A stretch of DNA of 64,000 nucleotides from Pseudorhodoferax sp. Leaf267 (GTDB lineage: Bacteria; Pseudomonadota; Gammaproteobacteria; Burkholderiales; Burkholderiaceae_C), in the NCBI RefSeq assembly GCF_001422405.1, contig NZ_LMMV01000002.1, positions 1 through 64,000 of the forward strand, given 5' to 3'. This document shows, piece by piece, positions 27,443 to 36,510 of the stretch. A program made the translations under genes and the position numbers. The notes beneath the pieces are model-generated. The model saw nothing but the letters and a program-made list of their open reading frames with translations, had not been told where the DNA came from and did no database searches. How positions within the stretch are numbered: position 1 is the first letter of the stretch; the number at the start of each line of letters is the position of its first letter.

Positions 27443-27904
27443 ATGACCCCCCTTTCCCCTGCCGAGCCTGTGGTGCGCGCCGGCTCCTTCCTGACGCTGC
27501 ACTACCGCCTGGCCGGCCCGGGCGGCGACATCATCAACACCTTCGGCGGCAAGCCGGCCACGCTGTCGCTGGGCGCGGGCGAGTTGTCGCCGGCCGTGGA
27601 GGACAAGCTGATGGGCCTGGCCGAGGGCACGCACACCAGCTTCGAGCTGCCGGCCGGCGTCGCCTTCGGCGAGCGCAATCCCGAGATGCAGCAGTGGGTC
27701 GCGCGTGCGCTGCTGGCCAGGCTGGGCGACCCGGACGAGCAGTACAAGCCCGGCGATGTGGTGCAGTTCCCCACGCCGGACGGCGCGGGCACTTACGCCG
27801 GCGCCGTGATCGAGTGCAAGGAGACGGCCGTGCGCTTCGACTTCAACCACCCGCTGGCGGGCCAGCCCGTGACCTTCGAGGTCCGGCTGATCGGTGTGCT
27901 CTGA
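27443..27904 (+). CDS. FKBP-type peptidyl-prolyl isomerase, SlpA/FkpB-like
   Basis: A 153-residue cytoplasmic FKBP of the SlyD/SlpA class: [19 protein letters not shown], then the [16 protein letters not shown] flap region with an inserted chaperone (IF) domain, and [14 protein letters not shown] at the C-terminus. It catalyses proline isomerisation and assists folding. The fkpB-ispH gene order is widely conserved in proteobacteria. The ispH start is one base after its stop. A TACAAT hexamer (27412-27417) may be its -10 element. Confidence 0.9.
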   Translation: MTPLSPAEPVVRAGSFLTLHYRLAGPGGDIINTFGGKPATLSLGAGELSPAVEDKLMGLAEGTHTSFELPAGVAFGERNPEMQQWVARALLARLGDPDEQYKPGDVVQFPTPDGAGTYAGAVIECKETAVRFDFNHPLAGQPVTFEVRLIGVL

Positions 27905-27905
27905 C

Positions 27906-28856
27906 ATGGCAGGGCCCGACACCGTGAACGACATCATCCTGGCCGAGCCGCGTGGCTTTTGCGCCGGTGTGGACCGCGCGATCGAGATCGTCGACCGCGC
28001 GCTGGCCAAGTTCGGTGCGCCGATCTACGTGCGCCATGAAATCGTGCACAACACCTATGTGGTCAACGACCTGAAGTCGCGCGGCGCGATCTTCATCGAA
28101 GACCTGGACGAGGTGCCGCCCGGCGCCACGCTGGTCTTCTCGGCCCACGGTGTCAGCAAGGAAGTGCAGCGCGAGGCCGAGCGCCGCGGCTTTCGCATCT
28201 TCGACGCGACCTGCCCGCTGGTGACCAAGGTGCATGTCGAGGTCGCCAAGCTGCACAAGGAAGGCTACGAGTTCATCATGATCGGCCACAAGGGCCACCC
28301 CGAGGTCGAGGGCACCATGGGCCAGCTCGACAGCGGCATCCACCTGGTCGAGGACGTGGAGGATGTGGCCAAGGTGCAGCCAGGCCAGACCGAGCGCCTG
28401 GCCGTGGTCACGCAGACCACGCTGTCGGTGGACGACGCGGCCGAGATCGCTGCGGCCGTGAAGGCGCGCTTTCCGCTGGTGCGCGAGCCCAAGCAGCAGG
28501 ACATCTGCTATGCCACGCAGAACCGGCAGGACGCGGTCAAGGTGCTGAGCCCGCAGGTCGACATCCTGATCGTGGTCGGCAGCCCGACCAGTTCCAACAG
28601 CAACCGCCTGCGTGAGTTGGCACGCAAGCTGGGCACCGAGAGCTACATGGTCGACAGCGCCGAAGAACTGCGGGCCGAGTGGTTCGAAGGTAAGCCCCGC
28701 GTGGGCCTGACGGCCGGTGCATCGGCACCCGACGTGCTGGTGCAGCAGGTGATCGAACGCCTGCGCGCGCTGGGCGCGCAGGCCGTGCGCAAGATGGAGG
28801 GCATCCAGGAAACGGTGAAGTTCCCATTGCCCAAGGGGCTCAGGCTCGACGCCTGA
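27906..28856 (+). CDS. ispH: 4-hydroxy-3-methylbut-2-enyl diphosphate reductase
   Basis: A 316-residue IspH (LytB), the last enzyme of the MEP isoprenoid pathway, making IPP and DMAPP. The [4Fe-4S] ligands are C19 ([13 protein letters not shown]), C103 ([12 protein letters not shown]) and C201 ([10 protein letters not shown]). Substrate-site residues are in [30 protein letters not shown] and [13 protein letters not shown]. The start ATG 27906 follows the FKBP stop by one base. A strong terminator hairpin follows eight bases after the stop. Confidence 0.97.
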   Translation: MAGPDTVNDIILAEPRGFCAGVDRAIEIVDRALAKFGAPIYVRHEIVHNTYVVNDLKSRGAIFIEDLDEVPPGATLVFSAHGVSKEVQREAERRGFRIFDATCPLVTKVHVEVAKLHKEGYEFIMIGHKGHPEVEGTMGQLDSGIHLVEDVEDVAKVQPGQTERLAVVTQTTLSVDDAAEIAAAVKARFPLVREPKQQDICYATQNRQDAVKVLSPQVDILIVVGSPTSSNSNRLRELARKLGTESYMVDSAEELRAEWFEGKPRVGLTAGASAPDVLVQQVIERLRALGAQAVRKMEGIQETVKFPLPKGLRLDA

Positions 28857-28863
28857 AAACAAG

Positions 28864-28892
28864 CGCCCCTGCACGCGGCGCGTGCAGGGGCG
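28864..28892. terminator. Perfect 13-bp hairpin between convergent ispH and phoH-like genes
   Basis: Arms 28864-28876 and 28880-28892 (CGCCCCTGCACGC and its complement) are perfectly paired around a 3-base loop. Short T/A tracts flank it on either side (TTGG downstream; GAAAAC upstream, which reads as GTTTTC on the other strand). It serves as a likely bidirectional terminator. Confidence 0.8.
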
Positions 28893-28913
28893 TTGGGATG
28901 CAAGGTGCGGCGT

Positions 28914-30641
28914 TTAAAGCACTTCGCTCGCGAAGTCTGCCAGGCGCGAACGTTCACCGCGCGCCAGCATGATGTGGCCGCTGTGCGGCCAGCCCTTGAA
29001 CTTGTCGACCGCGAAGGTCAGGCCCGAGGAGCCTTCGGTCAGGTAGGGCGTGTCGATCTGCTGCAGGTTGCCCATGCAGACGATCTTGGTGCCCGGGCCG
29101 GCGCGCGTGATCAGGGTCTTCATCTGCTTGGGCGTCAGGTTCTGCGCCTCGTCGATGATCACGTACTTGTTCAGGAACGTGCGGCCGCGCATGAAGTTCA
29201 TGCTCTTGATCTTGATGCGCGAGCGGATCAGCTCGTTGGTGGCCGCGCGGCCCCATTCGCCGGCGCTGGTCTCGGTCTTGGCCAGCACTTCGAGGTTGTC
29301 GTCCAGCGCGCCCATCCAGGGGCCCATCTTCTCTTCCTCGGTGCCGGGCAGAAAGCCGATGTCCTCGCCCACGCTGACGGTGGCGCGGGTCATGATGATC
29401 TCGGTGTAGCGGCGGTCGTCCAGCACCTGCGTGAGGCCCGAGGCCAGGGCCATCAGCGTCTTGCCGGTGCCGGCGTTGCCGGTCAGCGTGACGAAGTCGA
29501 CCTCAGGGTCGAGCAGCAGGTTCATCGCGAAGTTCTGTTCGCGGTTGCGCGTGGTCACGCCCCACACGGCGTGCTTCAGGTGGTTGTAGTCCTTCAGCGT
29601 CTTGAGCACCGCCGTTTTGGCGCGGATCTCGGTCACGCGTGCGTACAGGCTGGGCTCGCCGGGCGCTTCGAAGTACACGAACTGGTTGATCATCAGGCTG
29701 GGCACGATAGGCCCGGCGATGCGGTAGAAGGTGTGCAGGCCTTGCTGCCAGCTTTCCACGGTCTTGCCGTGCTTGGCCCAGAAGTCGGGCGGCAGCGCCA
29801 GCGCGCCGGAGTACAGGAACTCGCCGTCTTCCAGCGCCTTGTCGCTCTCGTAGTCCTCGGCAGCCAGGCCCAGCGCGCGCGCCTTGACGCGCATGTTGAT
29901 GTCCTTGGACACCAGCACCACTTCGCGCGGCGCATGTTCGCGCCGCAGCGCCTCGACCACGCCCAGGATCTGGTTATCGGCCTTGCCCTGTGGCAGGCTG
30001 GCCGGCAGCGACTCGTTCAGCGCCTGCGTCTGGAAGAACAGCTTGCCACCGGCTTCCTGGTGGCCCGTGGTGTCGAGCTTCAGGCCGACCGCGATGTCGG
30101 CCTTGGGCGAGCCGGCCAGGCCGTCCAGCGTGCGGCTGGACTGGCGCGCGTTGCGCGCGACTTCGCTCATGCCCTTCTTGTTGCTGTCGAGCTCCTCGAG
30201 CACGATCATGGGCAGGTAGATGTCGTGTTCCTCGAAGCGGAACAGGCACATCGGATCGTGCATCAGCACGTTGGTGTCCAGCACGAAGAGTTTGGTCGGC
30301 CCGTCCGATTTGGCGCTCTTGCGTTTGCCATTGGTGACGGGCGCCGTCAGCAGGGCTGCGTCACGCGCCGGTGCGCGGCGGCCGCGCGGGGCCGGCGATT
30401 GCACCGGCTCGCGCACCATCGGTGCGTCGTCCAGCGCTTGGGTGGCAAGCACCGGCACCGCGATGTCGTCGACCACGGCCTGCTCGGCCTCGCTTGCCAC
30501 CTGGGGAATGCCCTGGGGCGCAGGCTCGGCATACCGGGCGCGGGCCACGCGGGCGGGTTTGGAACTGGCTCTGGCGGGCGCGTCGTACGCGTCGGGGGAC
30601 AGGGTGGCAGCGCGCTTCGCGGGAGGTGGGGGCAGAGGCAT
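28914..30641 (-). CDS. PhoH-family ATPase with N-terminal PIN domain (PhoH2/YlaK-like)
   Basis: A 575-residue protein. A Pro/Ala-rich, probably disordered leader (1-115) is followed by a PIN ribonuclease domain (FVLDTNVLMHD with D122; acidic residues near E149, D222 and D247). The PhoH ATPase domain has Walker A GNAGTGKT (388-395) and YVIIDEAQN as Walker B. Such PIN-PhoH fusions couple RNA unwinding to RNA cleavage in vitro. It stands alone, with terminators on both sides. Confidence 0.92.
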   Translation of the reverse strand: MPLPPPPAKRAATLSPDAYDAPARASSKPARVARARYAEPAPQGIPQVASEAEQAVVDDIAVPVLATQALDDAPMVREPVQSPAPRGRRAPARDAALLTAPVTNGKRKSAKSDGPTKLFVLDTNVLMHDPMCLFRFEEHDIYLPMIVLEELDSNKKGMSEVARNARQSSRTLDGLAGSPKADIAVGLKLDTTGHQEAGGKLFFQTQALNESLPASLPQGKADNQILGVVEALRREHAPREVVLVSKDINMRVKARALGLAAEDYESDKALEDGEFLYSGALALPPDFWAKHGKTVESWQQGLHTFYRIAGPIVPSLMINQFVYFEAPGEPSLYARVTEIRAKTAVLKTLKDYNHLKHAVWGVTTRNREQNFAMNLLLDPEVDFVTLTGNAGTGKTLMALASGLTQVLDDRRYTEIIMTRATVSVGEDIGFLPGTEEEKMGPWMGALDDNLEVLAKTETSAGEWGRAATNELIRSRIKIKSMNFMRGRTFLNKYVIIDEAQNLTPKQMKTLITRAGPGTKIVCMGNLQQIDTPYLTEGSSGLTFAVDKFKGWPHSGHIMLARGERSRLADFASEVL

Positions 30642-30692
30642 AGGTCTTCGTGGTTCCTGATGACGAGATCGAAGGGACAGGCAGAAAACAAA

Positions 30693-30720
30693 AAAGCCGC
30701 CCGGTCGCCAGGGCGGCTTT
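30693..30720 (-). terminator. Rho-independent terminator of the peroxiredoxin gene
   Basis: Arms AAAGCCGCCC (30693-30702) and GGGCGGCTTT (30711-30720) form a 10-bp stem with an 8-base loop. Read on the minus strand, the hairpin is followed by six or more T residues. It ends transcripts coming from the peroxiredoxin gene before the PhoH-like gene begins. Confidence 0.9.
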
Positions 30721-30808
30721 AGTGGGGATGCGCTTGGGTACTTCCAACAGGCATGAGCCCATTATGCATGAGCCATGCAGGCCCAAAAATGCGCCGTCGC
30801 CAGCGCTT

Positions 30809-31285
30809 TCAGACGGGCTTTTTCAGTGCCTTGACAGCCAACAACACCTCGTCGACATGGCCTGGCACCTTCAGCCCGCGCCACTCGGCCTGCAAGGTGC
30901 CGTCAGCGCCGATCAGGAAGGTGCTGCGCTCGATGCCCTTGACCTTCTTGCCGTACATGATCTTGTTCTTGACCACGCCGAACATGTGGCACATCTTCTC
31001 TTCGGTGTCCGCGATGAGCTCGAAGGGGAGCTCAAGCTTGGTCTTGAACTCGTCGTGCGACTTCATGTTGTCGCGCGACACGCCGAACACGGCGGCACCG
31101 GCTTTCACGAAATCCTTGTACTTGTCCCGAAACTGCATGGCTTCGGTGGTACAACCGGGCGTGTTGTCCTTGGGGTAGAAATACAGCACCAGGACTTGGC
31201 CCAGATGCGATGTGTTGGAGACCTTCACGCCGCCCGTGGCGTTCGCTTCGAATTCCGGAATGGGTTTGTTGACAACGATCGCCAT
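30809..31285 (-). CDS. bcp: Thioredoxin-dependent peroxiredoxin, Bcp/PrxQ family
   Basis: A 158-residue PrxQ/Bcp peroxiredoxin reducing hydroperoxides. The peroxidatic cysteine is C45 in DNTPGCTTEAMQFRD. The resolving cysteine five residues later in E. coli Bcp (C50) is replaced by Met, so it probably works as a one-Cys enzyme or uses another residue; the only other cysteine is in EEKMCHMFGV. Start MAIVVNKP at 31285. A Rho-independent terminator follows. Confidence 0.93.
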   Translation of the reverse strand: MAIVVNKPIPEFEANATGGVKVSNTSHLGQVLVLYFYPKDNTPGCTTEAMQFRDKYKDFVKAGAAVFGVSRDNMKSHDEFKTKLELPFELIADTEEKMCHMFGVVKNKIMYGKKVKGIERSTFLIGADGTLQAEWRGLKVPGHVDEVLLAVKALKKPV

Positions 31286-31351
31286 ATGTTTGAGTCTCGG
31301 TCGTAAAGTGCGCGTTGGCCACGGCGGCGGCCCATGCGACAACCTTCGATT

Positions 31352-31771
31352 TTACCCTGAAAACGAGTCGTTTCGACGGCTCCCGCTCGGGCTTGAGTCT
31401 GCGGGCTCCAGTAACAGGGCCACGATCACGTCACGACCTTCCTGCGCCAGGATGTTGTAGGTGCGGCAGGCGGCGGCCGTGTCCATGGTCTCCACACCGA
31501 TACGCTTGGCGATCAGCGGGCGCAACCAGGCCGGTTGCGGAAAGCGCAACTTCGCGCCGCTGCCGAAGATCACGACCTCGCTGCCCAACTCGGCCAGCTG
31601 CGCGAAATGCTCGGCGTTCAGATCTTCGAAGCGCTCGCAGGGCCAGGCGATGCGCTGGCCGCGCGAGCCGATCACCACGCTGTGCCCGATGCGGTCCGCC
31701 TGCACGCCGATCCAGCCCGGGCCATGGGCCGTGATGGTCTGGACGGTGGACTTGTCGGGCTGCAATTTCAT
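31352..31771 (-). CDS. Mth938-like domain-containing protein
   Basis: A 139-residue protein of the Mth938/NDUFAF3-like (DUF498) fold, a small alpha/beta domain conserved in proteobacteria and in mitochondrial complex I assembly factor 3. Typical segments are ITAHGPGWIGVQAD, PWPCERFEDL-like SRGQRIAWPCERF, VVIFGSGAKLRFP and METMDTAAACRTYNIL-like VETMDTAAACRTYN. The bacterial function is unknown. It is upstream of and parallel to the peroxiredoxin gene (66-base gap). Confidence 0.88.
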   Translation of the reverse strand: MKLQPDKSTVQTITAHGPGWIGVQADRIGHSVVIGSRGQRIAWPCERFEDLNAEHFAQLAELGSEVVIFGSGAKLRFPQPAWLRPLIAKRIGVETMDTAAACRTYNILAQEGRDVIVALLLEPADSSPSGSRRNDSFSG

Positions 31772-31897
31772 GGGGATGGTTGGGGGTGCGGCAGGGCCAG
31801 GCTGGCCCGTGAACTGTGGTCAAATTATAGGTTTTCGCTCTCGCGGAGCCCTTGCGGCCCTGCTCGCGCGATGCCTTTCCAGCCTGCGGAGGAGCAC

Positions 31898-33166
31898 ATG
31901 AAAACCATCCACAAATCAGCCAAGCTCGCCAGCGTGTGCTACGACATCCGCGGCCCCATCATGGACGCTGCGCGCCAGATGGAAGAAGAAGGCCAGAAGA
32001 TCATCAAGCTCAACATCGGCAACCTTGCGGTGTTCGGCTTCGACTCGCCCGAGGAGATCCAGCAGGACATGATCCGCAACCTGCCGAACTCGGCGGGTTA
32101 CTCGGACAGCAAGGGCATCTTCGCGGCGCGCAAGGCCGTGATGCACGAAACCCAGAAGCAGAACATCAAAGGCGTGACGCTGGACGACATCTACCTGGGC
32201 AATGGCGCCAGTGAACTGATCGTGATGGCCACCAACGCACTGCTCGACGATGGCGACGAACTGTTGCTTCCATCGCCCGACTACCCGCTGTGGACCGCGG
32301 CCGTGAGCCTGTCCGGTGGCACGCCCGTGCACTACCGCTGCGACGAGGCGAATGGCTGGATGCCGGACATGGACGACCTCCGCGCCAAGATCACGCCGCG
32401 CACCAAGGGCATCGTCGTCATCAATCCCAACAACCCGACCGGCGCGCTGTACTCAGACGCGCTGCTGCAGTCCATCGTCGAACTCGCGCGCACGCACGGC
32501 CTGGTGCTGTTCGCCGACGAGGTCTACGACAAAGTGCTGTATGACGGTGTCAAGCACACGGCGATCGCCAGCATGTCCGACGACGTGCTTACGCTGACCT
32601 TCAACTCGCTGTCCAAGAGCTACCGCTCCTGCGGCTACCGCGCCGGCTGGCTCGTGGTGTCGGGCGACAAGAAGCCCGCGCGCGACTACATCGAGGGCCT
32701 GAACATGCTTTCGAACATGCGGCTGTGCGCCAACGTGCCCGGCCAGTGGGCGATCCAGACCGCGCTGGGCGGCTACCAGAGCATCAACGACCTGGTGGGC
32801 GAAGGGGGCCGTTTGCGCCGCCAGCGCGACCTGGCCTACGAGCTGATCACGGCCATTCCAGGCGTCAGCTGCGTCAAGCCCAGCGCAGCGCTGTACATGT
32901 TCCCCAGGCTCGACCCCAAGATGTACCCGATCGAGGACGACCAGGAATTCATTCTGGAGCTGCTGCAGGAAACCAAGGTCATGCTGGTGCAGGGCACGGG
33001 CTTCAACTGGCCGACCCCGGACCACTTCCGCATCGTGTTCCTGCCGCATGAGGACGACCTGCGGCTGGCCATCGGGCGCATCGCCACCTTCCTGGAGCAC
33101 TACCGCAAGCGCGTGCGCTCCGCTCCTTCTTCTTCCTCATCCTCTTCGATCGCGGCACTCGCATGA
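31898..33166 (+). CDS. alaA: Alanine transaminase AlaA-like (pyridoxal-phosphate aminotransferase)
   Basis: A 422-residue class I aminotransferase very like E. coli AlaA (YfbQ), which makes alanine from pyruvate and glutamate. The PLP lysine is K240 (NSLSKSYR), with NPNNPTG at 176-182 and the IKLNIGNLAVFGFDSP start region. Start ATG 31898 with GGAGGAG upstream. The C-terminus ends in an unusual serine run (RSAPSSSSSSSIAALA), overlapping the hom start. Coupling to hom by ATGA suggests a shared amino-acid operon. Confidence 0.93.
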   Translation: MKTIHKSAKLASVCYDIRGPIMDAARQMEEEGQKIIKLNIGNLAVFGFDSPEEIQQDMIRNLPNSAGYSDSKGIFAARKAVMHETQKQNIKGVTLDDIYLGNGASELIVMATNALLDDGDELLLPSPDYPLWTAAVSLSGGTPVHYRCDEANGWMPDMDDLRAKITPRTKGIVVINPNNPTGALYSDALLQSIVELARTHGLVLFADEVYDKVLYDGVKHTAIASMSDDVLTLTFNSLSKSYRSCGYRAGWLVVSGDKKPARDYIEGLNMLSNMRLCANVPGQWAIQTALGGYQSINDLVGEGGRLRRQRDLAYELITAIPGVSCVKPSAALYMFPRLDPKMYPIEDDQEFILELLQETKVMLVQGTGFNWPTPDHFRIVFLPHEDDLRLAIGRIATFLEHYRKRVRSAPSSSSSSSIAALA

Positions 33167-34485
33167 AACCCATCCAAGTCGGCCTGCTCGGCATCGGCAC
33201 CGTCGGCAGCGGCGTCTTCAACGTCCTGGCCCGTAACCAGCAAGAGATCCGCCGCCGCTCCGGGCGCGGCATCGCGATCACTGCCGTCGCGGACCTGGAT
33301 GTCGCACGCGCCAAGACCATCGTCGGCGACCAGGTCCAGGTCGTCGCCGATGCGCGCCAGGTCATCGCCAACCCGGACATCGACATCGTCGTCGAGCTGA
33401 TCGGCGGCTACGGCATCGCCAAGCAGCTCGTGCTGGAGGCGATTGCCGCCGGCAAGCACGTTGTCACGGCCAACAAGGCATTGCTGGCCGTGCATGGCAC
33501 CGAGATCTTCGAGGCCGCGCACAAGCAGGGTGTGATGGTCGCGTTCGAGGCGGCCGTGGCCGGTGGCATCCCCATCATCAAGGCGCTGCGCGAGGGCCTT
33601 ACGGCCAACAGCATCCAGTGGATCGCCGGCATCATCAACGGCACGACCAACTTCATCCTGTCGGAGATGCGCAGCAAGGGGCTGGACTTCGACGTGGTGC
33701 TCAAGGAGGCGCAACGCCTGGGCTATGCCGAGGCCGACCCGACCTTCGACATCGAAGGCGTGGACGCCGCGCACAAGGCCACCATCATGTCGGCCATCGC
33801 GTTCGGCATCCCCGTGCAGTTCGACAAGGCCTATGTCGAAGGCATCACCAAGCTGGCCGCGCAGGACATCCGCTACGCCGAGCAACTGGGCTACCGCATC
33901 AAGCTGCTGGGCATCACCAAGCGCACGCCTCAGGGCGTGGAGCTGCGCGTGCACCCCAGCCTGGTGCCGAGCAAGCGCCTGATCGCCAATGTCGAAGGCG
34001 CGATGAACGCCGTCGTCGTGCAGGGCGATGCCGTCGGCACCACGCTGTACTACGGCAAGGGTGCGGGCAGCGAGCCCACCGCCAGCGCCGTGATCGCCGA
34101 CCTGGTCGACATCGCGCGCCTGCACACGGCCGATGCCGAGCACCGCGTGCCGCACCTGGCCTTCCAGCCCAACGAGATGAGCGACCTGAAGGTGCTGCCC
34201 ATGGGCGAGGTCGTCACCAGCTACTACCTGCGCCTGCGCGTGGCCGACCAGGCCGGCGTGCTGGCCAAGGTCACGGGCCTGCTGGCCGAGGCCGACATCA
34301 GCATCGACGCCGTGCTGCAGCGCGAGGCCGACGAAGTAGGCGGCGAGGGCTCCACCCAGACCGACCTCATCATCCTGACGCACGACTGCCAGGAGGCCAA
34401 GATGAATGCCGCCATTGCCAGCATGCAGTCGCTGCCGACCGTGCTCGCGCCCATCACGCGCATCCGCAAGGAAGAGTTGGCCTGA
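33163..34485 (+). CDS. hom: Homoserine dehydrogenase
   Basis: A 440-residue NAD(P)-dependent enzyme reducing aspartate semialdehyde to homoserine for threonine and methionine. It has the N-terminal Rossmann motif LLGIGTVGSGVF, the catalytic region AGIINGTTNFILSEM with EADPTFDIEGVDAAHK, and a C-terminal ACT domain (YYLRLRVADQAGVLAKVTGL) for threonine feedback. It is monofunctional, without an aspartate kinase part. It overlaps alaA by ATGA and precedes thrC by 80 bases. Confidence 0.97.
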   Translation: MKPIQVGLLGIGTVGSGVFNVLARNQQEIRRRSGRGIAITAVADLDVARAKTIVGDQVQVVADARQVIANPDIDIVVELIGGYGIAKQLVLEAIAAGKHVVTANKALLAVHGTEIFEAAHKQGVMVAFEAAVAGGIPIIKALREGLTANSIQWIAGIINGTTNFILSEMRSKGLDFDVVLKEAQRLGYAEADPTFDIEGVDAAHKATIMSAIAFGIPVQFDKAYVEGITKLAAQDIRYAEQLGYRIKLLGITKRTPQGVELRVHPSLVPSKRLIANVEGAMNAVVVQGDAVGTTLYYGKGAGSEPTASAVIADLVDIARLHTADAEHRVPHLAFQPNEMSDLKVLPMGEVVTSYYLRLRVADQAGVLAKVTGLLAEADISIDAVLQREADEVGGEGSTQTDLIILTHDCQEAKMNAAIASMQSLPTVLAPITRIRKEELA

Positions 34486-34496
34486 AGTATGTCCAA

Positions 34497-34570
34497 CCCC
34501 CACGTTCACTTCGTTCACTGCCCCCCAAGGGGGCGCTCATTGCCCTTCGGGCGGCCGGGCGCGCAATGAG
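34497..34570. repeat. Dispersed intergenic palindromic element, copy B
   Basis: This element fills the hom-thrC gap and runs into thrC. It shares CCCCCACG, CTGCCCCCCAA, GGGCGCTCA and TTCGGGCGGCCGGGCG with copy A. The outer stem CTCATTGC (34536-34543) pairs with GCAATGAG (34563-34570), and the right arm contains the thrC start codon (34566-34568). The mid-stem base pair is reversed relative to copy A, a compensatory change. Confidence 0.75.
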
Positions 34571-35981
34571 ATATCTCTCGACCCGCGGCCACGCAGACCG
34601 CAAGCAGTTCTGCGAGATCCTGCTCGAAGGCCTGGCGCCGGACGGCGGCCTGTACCTGCCCGAGCAGTACCCGCAAGTCGATACGGCCACGCTGGCGCGC
34701 TGGCGTCAGCTGCCGTACGCCGAACTGGCGTTCGAGATCCTGTCGCTCTACATCGACGACATCCCGGCCGCCGACCTCAAGGCGCTGTGTGCCAAGACCT
34801 ACACGCGCGACGTGTTCGGCACCGATGCCATCGTGCCGCTGCGCCAACTCGAGGACGGCGTGTACCTCGAAGCCCTGTCCAACGGCCCCACGCTGGCCTT
34901 CAAGGACATGGCCATGCAACTGCTGGGCAACCTGTTCGAGTACGAGCTGGGCCGCCGCGGCGAAGAGCTCAACATCCTGGGCGCGACCAGTGGAGACACC
35001 GGCAGCGCGGCCGAGTACGCCATGCGCGGCAAGAAGGGCGTGCGCGTGTTCATGACCTCGCCGCATGGCCGCATGAGCCCGTTCCAGCAGGCGCAGATGT
35101 TCAGCCTGCTCGACGCCAACATCCACAACCTGGCTGTGGACGGCGTGTTCGACGACTGCCAGGACATCGTGAAGGCCGTCTCCAACGACCTGGACTTCAA
35201 GCGCAAGTACCGCATCGGCACGGTCAACTCGATCAACTGGGCGCGGCTGCTGGCGCAGGTGGTCTATTACTTTGCGGGCTACTTCCAGGCGACCCAGAAG
35301 GATGGCGACCCCGTCAGCTTCACCGTCCCCTCCGGCAACTTCGGCAACGTCTGCGCTGGCCACGTGGCGCGCATGATGGGCCTGCCGATCGCCAGGCTGG
35401 TGGTGGCCACGAACGAGAACGACGTGCTCGACGAGTTCTTCCGCACCGGCGTCTACCGCGTGCGCGGCAGCGCGGATACGCATGAGACCAGCAGCCCGTC
35501 GATGGACATCTCCAAGGCGTCCAACTTCGAGCGCTTCGTGTTCGACCTGCTGGGCCGCGACGGCCAGCGCACCGGGCAGCTGTTCGGCCAGCGCCTGGCC
35601 GAGAGCGGCAGTTTCGACCTGCACCTGGACCCGGCGTTCGCGGCCGCGGCCGAGCGCTTCGGCTTCGTGAGCGGCAAGAGCACGCACGCCGACCGGTTGG
35701 CGACCATTCAGGACACCTGGCAGCGCTTCGGCCAGATGATCGACACGCACACGGCCGATGGCCTGAAGGTGGCGCGCGAGCAGGTGCAGGCCGGCATCCC
35801 CATGGTCGTGCTAGAAACGGCCCTGCCCATCAAGTTCGCCGAGACCATCGTCGAAGCCCTGGGCCGCTCGCCCGAGCGCCCGGCCAGGTTCGAAGGCATC
35901 GAAGACCTGCCGCGCCGCGTCGAGCGCGTGGCGGCCGACGTGGACGTGGTCAAGGCCTACATCGCCACGCACTGCGACTGA
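34566..35981 (+). CDS. thrC: Threonine synthase
   Basis: A 471-residue PLP enzyme converting O-phosphohomoserine to threonine (the long gamma-proteobacteria/yeast type). N-terminal MRYLSTRG and EGLAPDGGLYLPE are typical. The PLP lysine is K113 in GPTLAFKDMAMQ, with LGATSGDTGSAAEYA and FTVPSGNFGNVCAGH. The start codon lies inside the stem of the dispersed repeat copy B. No clear Shine-Dalgarno is visible apart from the repeat itself, so translation may depend on coupling or on unfolding of the hairpin. Confidence 0.96.
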   Translation: MRYLSTRGHADRKQFCEILLEGLAPDGGLYLPEQYPQVDTATLARWRQLPYAELAFEILSLYIDDIPAADLKALCAKTYTRDVFGTDAIVPLRQLEDGVYLEALSNGPTLAFKDMAMQLLGNLFEYELGRRGEELNILGATSGDTGSAAEYAMRGKKGVRVFMTSPHGRMSPFQQAQMFSLLDANIHNLAVDGVFDDCQDIVKAVSNDLDFKRKYRIGTVNSINWARLLAQVVYYFAGYFQATQKDGDPVSFTVPSGNFGNVCAGHVARMMGLPIARLVVATNENDVLDEFFRTGVYRVRGSADTHETSSPSMDISKASNFERFVFDLLGRDGQRTGQLFGQRLAESGSFDLHLDPAFAAAAERFGFVSGKSTHADRLATIQDTWQRFGQMIDTHTADGLKVAREQVQAGIPMVVLETALPIKFAETIVEALGRSPERPARFEGIEDLPRRVERVAADVDVVKAYIATHCD

Positions 35982-35988
35982 CCGGGTG

Positions 35989-36510
35989 ATGCACGTCGTC
36001 GGCTTCGCCGGTTACTCGGGTGCCGGCAAGACCACGCTGATCGAACAACTGATCCCGGCGCTCAAGGCCCGGGGCCTGCGTGTCTCGGTCGTCAAGCACG
36101 CGCACCACGGGTTCGACATCGACCACCCGGGCAAGGACAGCTACAGGCACCGCGAGGCGGGCGCTTTCGAGGTCGTCGTGGCCTCCAGCCGCCGCCTGGC
36201 GCTGGTGCGCGAGTACGAAGCCGAGCAGGAGCCCAGCGTCGCCATGCTCATCGCCGAATTGCGCCGCGACGTGGACTGGGTGCTGGTCGAAGGCTTCAAG
36301 CACGACGACATTCCGCGCATCGAATTGCGCCGCGCCGGCGACCCGCGGCCCCCGCGCTACCCTGAAGACGCCCGCGTGCTCGCCGTGGCCACCGACGCGC
36401 CTGCCGAACTGCAGCCCCAGCCCCTGGGCGCGGTGCTGGATCTGAACGACGTGCCGGCGCTGGTGCGCTGGCTGCTCGACAATGCCGCGCTGTTCGAGAA
36501 CACCCCATGA
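35989..36510 (+). CDS. mobB: Molybdopterin-guanine dinucleotide biosynthesis adaptor MobB
   Basis: A 173-residue P-loop GTP-binding protein with Walker A GYSGAGKTT near the N-terminus, the HAHHGFDIDHPGKDSYRHRE segment and DWVLVEGFKHDDIPRIE. It assists MobA in forming MGD and bis-MGD cofactors. ATG 35989 is chosen; a GTG at 35986 is an alternative. It begins eight bases after thrC and overlaps moeA by ATGA. It serves enzymes such as FdsA in this window. Confidence 0.93.
   Translation: MHVVGFAGYSGAGKTTLIEQLIPALKARGLRVSVVKHAHHGFDIDHPGKDSYRHREAGAFEVVVASSRRLALVREYEAEQEPSVAMLIAELRRDVDWVLVEGFKHDDIPRIELRRAGDPRPPRYPEDARVLAVATDAPAELQPQPLGAVLDLNDVPALVRWLLDNAALFENTP

Noticed and set aside
28864-28892. 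Structured RNA or riboswitch after ispH
   Set aside because: A simple perfect hairpin between convergent genes is best explained as a terminator.
33115-33166. Serine run at the AlaA C-terminus as a frameshift
   Set aside because: The TCC/TCT/TCA repeat keeps the frame and leads into the ATGA overlap with hom; it looks like a harmless tail.
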